This document shows, in pieces, positions 57,801 to 64,000 of a stretch of 64,000 bases of DNA. Below the pieces are notes generated by a model. The model saw only the letters and a list, made by a program, of their open reading frames with translations, was not told the origin of the DNA and did not search any database. Made by a program: the position numbers and the translations under genes. The stretch is from Megaustenia siamemsis (lineage: Eukaryota > Mollusca > Gastropoda > Stylommatophora > Ariophantidae): the NCBI GenBank assembly GCA_032433765.1, contig JAVIAB010000092.1, forward strand, positions 106,074,279 through 106,138,278. Direction: 5' to 3'. The stretch's first letter is position 1; the number at the start of each line of letters is the position of its first letter.

Positions 57801-60800
57801 TCATCGATCCTGGCGCAAGCCATCAGACAATAGTCGATGACAACTTTCAGCTCTGGTGTGCCTCAGCCTACCCCTTAATCCCACCATCTTGAGGTACTTA
57901 GGTCACAGTAACCAAACTCCTTAAACTCACCTAACATGCCTGCAAATCAACAACCAGAGTTGTTTCTCCGAAGAAAACCGTGTTACCGGAATAACGAGTT
58001 TTCCTAACTTAGTCTACATCAATCCTTCCTTCTGTAAAATAATTAATCATTCCTAGTTGAGTTTGCATCAACTATTCCTTCTTTAAAATAATGAGTTGTT
58101 TTTTCTGGAGTCTACATCAACTATTCCCTCTTTAAAAATAATGAGTTGTTTTTCTGGGGTCTACATCAACTATTCCTTCTTTAAAATAATGAGTTGTTTC
58201 TTCTGGGGTCTACATCAACTATTCCTTCTTTAAAATAATGTGTTGTTTCTTCTGGGGTCTACATCAACTATTCCTTCTTTAAAATAATGAGTTGTTTCTT
58301 CTGGAGTCTACATCAACTATTCCTTCTTTAAAATAATGAGTTGTTTCTTCTGGAGTCTACATCAACTATTCCTTCTTTAAAATAATGAGTCGTTCCTACT
58401 GGGGTCTACATCAACTATTCCTTCTTTAAAATAATGAGTTGTTTCTTCTGGAGTCTGCATCAACTATTCCTTCTTTAAAATAATGAGTCGTTCCTACTGG
58501 GGTCTACATCAACTATTCCTTCTTTAAAATAATGAGTTGTTTCTTCTGGAGTCTACATCAACTATTCCTTCTTTAAAATAATGAGTTGTTTCTTCTGGGG
58601 TCTACATCAACTATTCCTTCTTTAAAATAATGAGTTGTTTCTTCTGGGGTCTACATCAACTATTCCTTCTTTAAAATAATGTGTTGTTTCTTCTGGAGTC
58701 TACATCAACTATTCCTTCTTTAAAATAATGAGTCGTTCCTACTGGGGTCTATATCAGCTATTCCTTCTTTTAAGTAGATTTTATGCCGTGGTCATCATAT
58801 TCCTTTTGCGCGGATATTTCACTAACATTTCTCCCTGACATTTTCTCTACCAGGATGGTAACCTGTGCATGTTCTAGGTTTAAAATGTGAAACTATAGAC
58901 ACTGAATGCATATCTCGGGAATGTGTTTGTGAAGTAGCCACATAACCACACTTGCTTAATAAATCTTCCGTGTCATTTTTAACAGTGTAATTTATTACCC
59001 ACATTCTAAAAAAAAGAGGGTGTGACTATCTCGTTCTGTGGGCAACACAGGTGAAATTAACTTATTTAAAAAATAATAAAAACTCACAAGCTAGTTTGTA
59101 CAAAACAGGAGCAAATAGTAAGCACATTATGTTAAAGATTTGTTCTCTATAACTAGCTGGAAGGTTGTTAGATAACTAATCCAACTTTTTGTGTAATTTT
59201 AATCATAGTTTCTTCTGTTTTACGACGCGCTGTTTTACGATGTGCAGTTGTCGCCCATCATTACTTTACATATTTATGGTTTTCTGTTCAAAGCTGTTGT
59301 GTTTTCATCACTGGTTGTTCTTTTACTGTGTCCGACATTTCCCACTGTTGTCTTTCTATGTGTGTTCTATTCATGCTTAATTTACTTAATTGTGTATTTT
59401 CTCTGTCCATCCAATTCTTCCATTCCTCAATAAATCAACATTTCACGGGCTTCGGTATACTTTTCTGTTCTATTATTTAATGTTCACTTCTGACCTAAAT
59501 AAAACAATACTGACTAGAACTAACACTTTATTTTCACACTCACTCTTGGTCTTATTTGCCTTCATAGGAGTATACACTTCATTTGTTAAAAATGCTTTTA
59601 TGCTATTCCTATTATTCTTGTTTCTTCCTAATATTTCTTGTTCAAACAACAGTTCTTATTCCTTTTATCTTAAACAACCAGCTTTTGATTGCGGTTTTTT
59701 TCTTCCTGTTAATTCTTTAATTTGTTTGTATATAGCTTTGGCATCTCCTTTTTGTTGCATTTCAATCTCTTTGCATCTCAATTTTCATCTCTCTTTTAAT
59801 ATTAGGAAGAAACTATCATCATCATTTTTTTGGCCATGAAGTGAGAAGAGAACAACTGGAATATATTGTAACAACTGGGAAAATTGAGTGACGAAGAGAC
59901 AGAAGGATGCAAAGAGAAAGAATAAGACAGCTTAAGAGAATGGCTTGGCAGAAGGTCAACAACAGAAATGATAAATAACTGTCGAGATTGAAAGTTGTGG
60001 AGAGACATGATCACCTACGCCAGCAAGTCCGGTACTTGATGATGATTATTCTTAACTTGCATTTTCCTTCGTTCGCTATATATCAAAGACTACTATTCTG
60101 AACTCTCTTTACATTCATCGTGATATTGACTTGTAGGTTTTGTGTGTTATCCGTATCACAAACAAGACTAGACATCACCAACGTTTCGACTGAGAAGCCT
60201 CTAACTGTGAGTTAGCAAGTAGGGATGTGGACGTTAGTCACAGTGGTGACAAAGTATTCAATAAAGTGACAGTACGTAATTAACTCTTTCCGTACGGTAG
60301 CTTTTTATCATTGCAACGAAGAAGATTTCAGAGACACAATTTGTCATAATTTTAAAAATCAAACTGCATATTTATATTTATCTACTATATAGTATATTAT
60401 ATATGAATTTTTATATAATTGAACAAGGTATTAGATTTCAATGAAAAGACGATTGGAGGCCACAGAGATGGGATTTCTCAGAAGAATGTTGAAAGTTCCC
60501 TGGACAGCTAAAAAGATCAATGAGGAAGTTCTCAAAAAGGCCAACACAAAAAGGGAGCTCTTAAAAAACATCAGAGAAGAAATCAACATTTTTCGGGCAC
60601 ATCATGAAAAGAGGAAAGTTGGAATACTTGGTTACAACTGGCAAAATAAAAGGAAAGAGAGATCGCGGGCGACAAAGAGAGAAAATACTGGATAGCTTGG
60701 TATCATGGCATGGAAAACAGTCAACAACAGAACTGATACGATGCACTGTGGATAGAGGATTATGGAGGGACATGATCGCTTACGCCAACCGGTATGGCAC

Positions 60801-61669
60801 ATGATGATGATGATTAGATTTCATCACTAACAAGATGAAACAAGACGTAAAAAGAGTATGGTTTGATGACAATTCACACTAATCAAGTTGAGATTGACAG
60901 ACACACTGTACGGTGAAACGTATAGAAAGAGTTAATAAGTATGGACGTAACAATCCTGAGCGAGCTATCAATATATTAACAAAAGCCCTTATAATCATTT
61001 TTTATGTTAGCAGATTTTGTAAACATCCGTTACTAGTTTAAACTGTCAATCATTAATTATTTCATTCACACTCATACTTGATTCATCTCATATTTGACTA
61101 TTCATATAATGCTATTGGTGTCACAACACACTTACTTATTAAAAAGAATGAGGGTACCAACAAAACTGTTTTGTTACTCTTTTCCTTCAGTTAGAGCATT
61201 CTCGTCCACCTTTCGAGCCGTAACCGGCCCATAGGGCGTAGACCAAGATACACCTTCTCCTCAAATGTAGAGCATTCTACATTTGAATTAATATCCGTGT
61301 AATGAAAACATTGATTGCAATTAAGGTTCAGAACTTCCAATGAAAATATCACTACAGAGAAAAAGATAGGAGACAACAATGGATAAGCCATGTTCTCAAA
61401 ACATATCCAAAAGCTGTGTCAAAAATTGCTCTTGTCTAGAACCAACATGGCAACAGAAAAAGAGTAATTACACAAGAGGTCTGACGAAAAAGACAATAAT
61501 TTAAAGAGGATAGCTCACTTGAGGATGGCTTGGGATGTTGAGATTGGACAAATACAAAAGAGATTGGAACCTTCTTATTTTAATAGTCAAGAAGAGGAAT
61601 AATTTAATTAATACATGAAACACGGAAAGAAAGAAGGAAAGAGAGAGAGAGAGAGAGAGAGAGAGGAAT

Positions 61670-61725
<56 letters not shown>

Positions 61726-61732
61726 AAAAAAA

Positions 61733-61799
<67 letters not shown>

Positions 61800-62502
61800 A
61801 GAAAGAAAGAAAGAAAAAGAAAGAAAATAATCTCATGGAATATGATGTTAGTGTTCATATAGGCCATCTTCACATTAATGTGTCTGTAATTTTGCCAGAA
61901 TTAAGTTTATCAACCCCAGACAAAACCGGTCCCCATTTAAAGCTGGATGAATCTGGAAGTCGTTGACCAGGATCGAACCCGACCTCTTTGCCTTAGCAGC
62001 CCATTTCACTAACCACTACTAGACCCTATCGACTAGCTAAATTACTTTTCTACATTTGTAGACTTTTACCCACATGATTCACTAAACATTTAATTTCACG
62101 TCCGTTTAAAAAGCACATTAGTTCATTTAGGCATACAATAACCAGTTTGTTTTTTTACCGCTGTCTGCATAAGCTTCTAATGTTAAGTTTAGTTTAGTAG
62201 AGCAAATGTTCTAGCCATTTCTCCGACATTTTCCACTTATTATTTTTAAATAAATACTCGAAACTTATAACTTAATGTTATCACAATTTCCTTATAGAAA
62301 ATAATATAAATATATCACTTCTTTATAAATGGTTTTGATTAACTCTTATGTTTATCTGTTATGAGTTAGTATAGTAAGTAATTTGTTTCATGGTATTTAC
62401 TTGATTCATCTGTCCAGAAAATAGCAGTGAAAGACTGGCTTCCAGCTTTCCTTCATGGGAACTATACAAACTTGACGTCGGAGGTTCTACCCCGTTACAT
62501 AC
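47491..62502 (+). CDS. DUOX: Dual oxidase (DUOX-like), partial: six exons of the N-terminal peroxidase-like domain
   Basis: Dual oxidases are membrane NADPH oxidases that make hydrogen peroxide; their N-terminal extracellular part is a peroxidase homology domain. Six plus-strand exons (47491-47577, 48281-48440, 49783-49958, 50572-50786, 57136-57302, 62418-62502) give, in order, the family blocks DGFRNNL, PTDYSDSAYE, SGLPSQFSRN, VGCPPEYEDI, FLDGSVIYGSS, RSFSGGKL, ENPFLLALQIVWFRWHN and KIAVKDWLPAFL, collinear with animal DUOX. Introns are about 0.7, 1.3, 0.6, 6.3 and 5.1 kb, all GT..AG. Missing are the start with signal peptide and, downstream, the rest of the peroxidase domain, transmembrane, EF-hand and FAD/NADPH parts. 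Two single-base frameshifts in exon 2 and a one-base phase clash at exon 4 break the reading frame as given. The family call is firm. Whether the locus is functional is open. A plain peroxidase is less likely because the distal histidine is absent. Confidence 0.88.
47609..47695 (-). mobile_element. LINE R2 3'-end fragment in DUOX intron
   Basis: CTTCTTCTTCTTCCTTCCTT, CATCTGCCTTCCAGCGTCGA and GCGGTCTTTGCTCTTCTGTT match the 32963 copy. About 85 bp only. Confidence 0.75.
47918..47965. repeat. Hairpin in DUOX intron
   Basis: AAACACGTTGGGG pairs with CCCCAACGTGTGTTT, with a loop of about 20 nt. Confidence 0.7.
48281..48440 (+). CDS. DUOX: DUOX exon 2, with two apparent single-base deletions
   Basis: The acceptor is TTCTTTCAAG and the donor is GTATGT. 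The spliced first codon gives G, then SNLVR in frame with exon 1. From 48300 the homology moves to another frame (SPTDYSDSAYELAGKDRPH), which hits TGA at 48360. From about 48359 it moves again (MTISLDVHTGKSGLPSQFSR, then NALLAFY). Each shift is what one missing base would cause, near 48298-48300 and near 48355-48358 (a CC run). The 160-nt length is two short of what the flanking phases need (162), which independently supports two missing bases. All three segments match consecutive DUOX blocks, so this is a real exon with lesions or sequence errors. Confidence 0.8.
48895..49135 (+). repeat. Degenerate repeat, about 30-bp unit, DUOX intron
   Basis: Seven or eight units of AAATATAAGTTTCTTATGTA and AATATAAATG with many changes. 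Confidence 0.75.
49475..49610 (-). mobile_element. SINE A 3' part, DUOX intron
   Basis: CCACGCCAAGTGGCATATAG, TAGTGTTAGTGACCATAA and GTAATGTGGTCGGTATTACG are the reversed SINE A 3' half. The core and head are missing. Confidence 0.8.
49640..49712 (-). mobile_element. SINE D head fragment, DUOX intron
   Basis: CAGCCAGCGAAACAATGGTT and TTAGCCCCACGGCCACGCGC match 53800-53845 (tRNA-like head of SINE D reversed). Confidence 0.7.
49783..49958 (+). CDS. DUOX: DUOX exon 3 (VGCPPEYEDI block)
   Basis: The acceptor is TTTCCACAG and the donor is GTAACA. With the G carried over from exon 2 it reads A-QIVFDEVAMVTVGCPPEYE, then DISLPSHH, YQRSNYDQNTGYSS and GGPRQQ. The QxxxDE stretch occupies the place where catalytic animal peroxidases have the distal Q...DHD motif. 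The histidine is replaced by an acidic residue, as in other invertebrate DUOX proteins. The 176-nt exon is open throughout and ends in phase 0. Confidence 0.88.
49965..50420 (+). repeat. Pyrimidine-rich CTGCCTACCTGTCTAGC-type repeats filling DUOX intron 3
   Basis: Irregular units with TCTATCTGCCTACCTGTCTA and GCTTCTCGTTTAACTT. They fade into other C/T-rich sequence toward the acceptor at 50571. The open frame 50201-50794 is exon 4 extended back into this intron. Confidence 0.85.
50572..50786 (+). CDS. DUOX: DUOX exon 4 (LDGSVIYGSS block)
   Basis: The acceptor is TTTTACCCAG and the donor is GTGAGT. It reads LNMISSFLDGSVIYGSSNVW, then LLRSFSGGKL, EGPD, DVGIPLINAP and LFR. FLDGSxIYGS is a signature of animal peroxidase domains, and RSFSGG is typical of DUOX. 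Homology in this frame starts with the TTA codon at 50573, one base after the canonical acceptor. Exon 3 ends in phase 0, so the A at 50572 is extra and would shift the frame. The exon exits in phase 1, which exon 5 completes as R. Confidence 0.88.
50848..51162 (+). repeat. 23-bp minisatellite, about 14 units, just after DUOX exon 4
   Basis: Unit AACCTGGGAAATATAAACCCTGC with a GCGGCCTGGG variant at irregular intervals. Starts about 60 bp after the exon 4 donor. Confidence 0.95.
51170..52112. other. DUOX intron sequence without clear features
   Basis: A weak match to repeat Z (AGTAGTTTGGTAATATATTA) lies near 51405. Otherwise nothing recognised. Confidence 0.4.
52127..52380 (-). mobile_element. 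SINE A, full-length, DUOX intron
   Basis: The perfect 14-bp duplication GAGGAAAACTTAAG (52113-52126 and 52381-52394) sets the ends. The head is intact except for the last few 5' bases. Confidence 0.92.
52500..53150 (-). mobile_element. Unclassified element P, copy 2, DUOX intron
   Basis: Reversed relative to 23026-24137. Minus strand: GGTTCGCTGACCCGAGAGGT, ATGAATGTATCACACTCATA, CATAGCCTTCTCTACTACAC, TATTGTACCCCACTCTCAGA, and TTCCTGATGAAGGCCTATTG followed by AGCCGAAACG. It lacks the extra inverted arm and the microsatellite of copy 1. Confidence 0.65.
53605..53844 (-). mobile_element. SINE D, full-length, DUOX intron
   Basis: The perfect 11-bp duplication CATCGTGTGAT (53594-53604 and 53845-53855) sets the ends. 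Minus strand: GGTGCGCGTGGTCGTGCGGC, GTGTTCGAAGCCCGCGG (B-box-like), TTTTTCTATCGGGGGTGAAA, GACCAAGCGGCC, GGTTCGATCGTTGCC (second B-box-like word), then GTCGTAAAGATAG and an A-run. Confidence 0.8.
53860..54598. other. DUOX intron sequence, nothing recognised
   Basis: AT-rich, with ATAATA runs near 54430-54480. Confidence 0.4.
54599..54840 (+). repeat. Compound (TG)(TA)(GA) microsatellites around a SINE A head
   Basis: GT, TA and GA tracts at 54599-54667 and TA and GA tracts at 54740-54832, in the same order on both sides of 54668-54737. Confidence 0.93.
54668..54737 (+). mobile_element. SINE A tRNA-like head alone
   Basis: GGGTGCAGCGATAGCTCATT, GGTTAGAGAACTGGACTACA, AAGGACAAGAGGTAGGGTTC. It stops just after the B box (GGTTCCATCCC), where TA repeats begin. 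Confidence 0.8.
54845..55845. other. DUOX intron sequence, nothing recognised
   Basis: Short frames on both strands without motifs. No further DUOX exon expected, since exons 4 and 5 join in phase. Confidence 0.4.
55848..56480 (-). mobile_element. LINE R3 fragment, DUOX intron
   Basis: Open on the minus strand for 150 codons: TENDTKIRISKARGAFIALG, NIWKSKEIRLNTKIKIFNSN, VKPVLLYGCETWRTTKLRIT, KIQTFINGCLRRIKGWKWQD and WIGHTLRKPTESISQHALFW. The 3' end is TTCCACAGG-like, then AAAAGGTAGAAGAAGAATA. Confidence 0.88.
56650..56902 (-). mobile_element. SINE A, full-length, DUOX intron
   Basis: The 14-bp duplication AAAA(T/G)TATATATAA (56636-56649 and 56903-56916; one mismatch) sets the ends. Complete head and core. 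Confidence 0.88.
57136..57302 (+). CDS. DUOX: DUOX exon 5 (ENPFLLALQIVWFRWHN block)
   Basis: The acceptor is CGCTTCTAG and the donor is GTACTT. With one base from exon 4 it reads R-IGNAKGHENPFLLALQIV, WFRWHNKVAEKIAAANGS, LTDEEIFQTAKK and TVIAHFQ. FRxHN corresponds to the proximal histidine helix of animal peroxidases, and the D/E-x-E-I/L-F-Q-x-A-(K/R)-K-x-V-I-A segment is strongly conserved in DUOX. The exon is 167 nt with an intact frame and leaves in phase 0. Confidence 0.9.
57310..58055. other. DUOX intron sequence, nothing recognised
   Basis: Contains a (GATA)-type run at 57367-57382; otherwise unique-looking. Confidence 0.4.
58058..58768 (+). repeat. 49-bp minisatellite, about 14 units, DUOX intron 5
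   Basis: Unit TCTGGGGTCTACATCAACTA, TTCCTTCTTTAAAATAATGA, GTTGTTTCT, with a GTCGTTCCTACTGGGG variant present in several non-adjacent units. Confidence 0.96.
59240..59500 (-). mobile_element. Diverged LINE R4 fragment, DUOX intron
   Basis: CCATCCAATTCTTCCATTCC, CACGGGCTTCGGTATAC and TTCTGTTCTATTATTTAATG follow the R4 sequence at 44750-44830 with many changes. Confidence 0.55.
59795..60045 (+). mobile_element. LINE R1 3' fragment, DUOX intron
   Basis: AATATTAGGAAGAAACTATC, VRREQLEYIVTTGKIE, WLGRRSTTEMINNCRD and the end GGTACTTGATGATGATTATT. Confidence 0.82.
60440..60825 (+). mobile_element. LINE R5 3' fragment, DUOX intron
   Basis: KRRLEATEMGFLRRMLKVPW, TAKKINEEVLKKANTKRELL, then a frameshift near 60600 and KRGKLEYLVTTGKIKGKRDR, GRQREKILDSLVSWHGKQST, LWRDMIAYANRYGT. 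Tail ATGATGATGATTA. Confidence 0.87.
61203..61267 (-). mobile_element. LINE R6 extreme 3' end, DUOX intron
   Basis: The perfect 11-bp duplication TAGAGCATTCT (61192-61202 and 61268-61278) brackets only 65 bp: minus strand GAGAAGGTGTATCTTGGTCT, ACGCCCTATGGGCCGGTTAC, GGCTCGAAAGGTGGACG. Confidence 0.8.
61360..61460 (+). mobile_element. Possible LINE C-terminal fragment
   Basis: Reads RRQQWISHVLKTYPKAVSKI, like the 'RWxGHVLR' block of LINE C-termini, followed by QHGNRKR. Confidence 0.35.
61640..61830 (+). repeat. (GA)n / (GAAA)n microsatellite, DUOX intron
   Basis: About 190 bp of purine repeats. Open frames rich in S, F and L on the minus strand are artefacts. Confidence 0.97.
61835..62035 (-). 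mobile_element. Old, diverged SINE A-like copy, DUOX intron
   Basis: GGAATATGATGTTAGTGTTC, AAACCGGTCCCCATTTAAAG, GATCGAACCCGACCTCTTTG and TTTCACTAACCACTA are altered SINE A words in the right order. Confidence 0.6.
62418..62502 (+). CDS. DUOX: DUOX exon 6 (KIAVKDWLPAFL block), last exon visible
   Basis: The acceptor is CTGTCCAG and the donor is GTATGT. It reads KIAVKDWLPAFLHG, then NYTNLTSEVLPRYI. It follows exon 5 in phase 0 to give HFQ-KIAVKDWLP, matching the Y/F-Q-N/K-I-A-x-x-x-W-L-P segment of DUOX. The 85-nt exon leaves in phase 1, so at least one more exon must follow. None is recognisable before 64000, where only LINE sequence is seen. Confidence 0.87.
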
Positions 62503-62637
62503 GTATGTTAATTACTATTTCTTTTTTTCTCTATTTGTTTTTAGATAATCCAAAGTTATGCGTTTCCATCACTAGTTGTTATATTCGATGATCTTGCTTA
62601 CATTACTTTGTGATGTCTGTTACATACATATTGATAA

Positions 62638-62760
62638 AGAGAGGAGTTAGACAAGGATGCATCATATCACCAAGCTTGCTCACTCTATACACTGAGCAAA
62701 TCTTAGAAGCATCACAGAGATTCCAGACCTAACAAATAATGGAAAGAAAATCAATGCCCT
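62638..62760 (+). mobile_element. LINE reverse transcriptase fragment (R8)
   Basis: Reads RGVRQGCIISPSLLTLYTEQ, ILRSITEIPDLTNNG, the conserved 'GVRQGCxxSPxLF' block of non-LTR reverse transcriptases. It is short and isolated. Confidence 0.65.
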
Positions 62761-62839
62761 ATGCCTGGGCCAAAATATGAAGATTGTGCTTTGCCCAAAA
62801 CGCAATATTCAGTTGAGTTGCAGGGAATGCCAGAAGATG

Positions 62840-64000
62840 GATAATTTATCACCGACTGCCTTAAGTCCCTTCGGATTTTCTTAAGTTTACTCCCGAAGCC
62901 TTTGAACTCTCCCGAACCTTCTCACAAGGCTGTGAACATAGCAGTTCTTGTTGATAAACATCAAATGCTTTTCATCCGGTCGCATTCCTTTTCAGAACGT
63001 TGCATTCCCTTCAGCTCGCCTGAAAGAATCTAAATCTCTAACAAGATCTCCCAATTCTGTTGTCATTGTCAGGGTCTCTTTTAATGTCTTGAAGCATCTT
63101 CTCCTTGGTCTGCCCCTGATGCGTCGTCCTGGAACCATGCCTTCCATTATTGCTATTTTCAGCCCACTGTGTCTTCTTAAAGTGACAATGATATTTTAAT
63201 CTCCTCTGCAGAATAGTGCTTATAAGCTTGTTCTTTTTAATATTTAAATCTTGTAATATGCCTGCATTGCTCTTTCTCCATCATCCAAGGTATATTAAAA
63301 TTGTTTCTATAGCATTTTGTTTCACATGAATCAATTTTATCCCTTGCTGTTTGCGAGATTGTCCATAATTCACAGCCATACATTGCTATCGGTAAGTTAC
63401 AGACCTCCAGTACATTTAATTTTACTGCCTTGCTAGTATTGTACCACATGATCTTCATGACGTTTAATTTCTGCGGTGCTATTGCTAGTCTTTTTTTTAG
63501 GCCCTTTTTCGCTGTTGGTGATTTTTTTGGGTTGGCTTTTTGCTCTGTAAATGGATAATATATTGGTTCTTTATGTTCAGATTGAGGTTTTGTTCCACGT
63601 TGTGTTTGATGACACGCTCAGTTATCTCATTCACTGCCTGAGAGGAGGACTTCGTCATTGGTGTATCTGAGTTCTGGAATAATGTTGTCATGTATTGTGA
63701 AAGGTTCGTTCTTCAGAAATCTGACATCGGTTCTGAAATTTCTCATGATGTTTTCAGCGTAGATATTGAACAGTTTTGGAGAGATGATGGAACCCTACCT
63801 TACCCTTGTACTTCAAACGAATTTGATGTTTCGTCCGCTATTCTGATAACTGATTGTATTTCATGACATAGTGATTTGATTAGTTGTATTAACTATTTTG
63901 GAAAGCCGGTTTCTTTCATGATGTTCCGAAAGTTTCTGATGTTGTACTCAGTCTACGGCATTACTGTAATCTAGGAAGCATGTATATAGTTCTATGTTGT
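62840..64000 (-). mobile_element. LINE R9 reverse transcriptase fragment, runs off the window
   Basis: Minus-strand pieces: the far end (near 63950-64000) has the ETVFFLDYS-like region; 63630-63700 reads IIPELRYTNDEVLLSSQAVN, where the YADD site has changed to YTND; 63237-63458 reads VLEVCNLPIAMYGCELWTIS and ETKCYRNNFNIPWMME; 63080-63200 is an RGRPR-type region. Several frameshifts, so it is inactive. Confidence 0.72.

Noticed and set aside
61501..61873. Membrane-like frames rich in phenylalanine, leucine and serine
   Set aside because: Translation of the GA/GAAA microsatellite on the reverse strand.

Overview
This is a eukaryotic, animal nuclear window: AT-rich and full of decayed non-LTR retrotransposons, tRNA-derived SINEs, a mariner copy, minisatellites and microsatellites. 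It holds one recognisable host gene, split into small exons. The mix of RTE-like LINEs ending in short GAT/ATGA repeats with several tRNA-headed SINE families sharing one central core points to a lophotrochozoan, most likely a mollusc. That assignment is an inference and is not proven by the sequence.

Host gene: six plus-strand exons between 47491 and 62502 encode about 295 residues of the extracellular peroxidase-like domain of a dual oxidase (DUOX). All introns have GT..AG ends. The 5' end (signal peptide) and the EF-hand and NADPH-oxidase parts are not seen; the latter should lie beyond 64000. As read, exon 2 needs two single-base corrections, and the exon 3/exon 4 junction is one base out of phase, so this is either an indel-prone draft sequence or a decaying copy.

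Repeats: at least eight LINE families (called R1 to R9 here) are present as 5'-truncated fragments on both strands. R1 is the commonest, with seven copies. Five SINE families (A to E) are present; A, B and C share a core around AAATGGGTACC. SINE E carries a 3' tail matching LINE R6. Perfect or near-perfect target-site duplications (TSDs) fix the edges of many insertions and give a nesting order: R6 in R5, SINE B in R2, SINE A in R1 and R3, R2 in an unclassified 0.4-kb element (X), and a Penelope-like candidate in a 75-bp satellite.

Layout: 1-4.2 kb LINE and SINE remnants; 5.3-6.8 kb element X split by R2; 7.3-8.0 kb R1; 10.3-13.0 kb two more X copies flanking a G-rich minisatellite; 13.8-14.6 kb a 15-bp minisatellite; 16.6 kb SINE E; 21.7-24.2 kb 19-bp and 75-bp arrays with the Penelope-like candidate; 25.5-33.4 kb nested LINE/SINE blocks; 38.0-39.2 kb mariner; 41.5-42.7 kb a 45-bp minisatellite; 44-47 kb R4 LINEs; 47.5-62.5 kb the DUOX gene with repeat-filled introns; 62.6-64 kb LINE fragments. 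Stretches not listed hold no gene or repeat I could support. No rRNA, functional tRNA gene or CRISPR array was seen.
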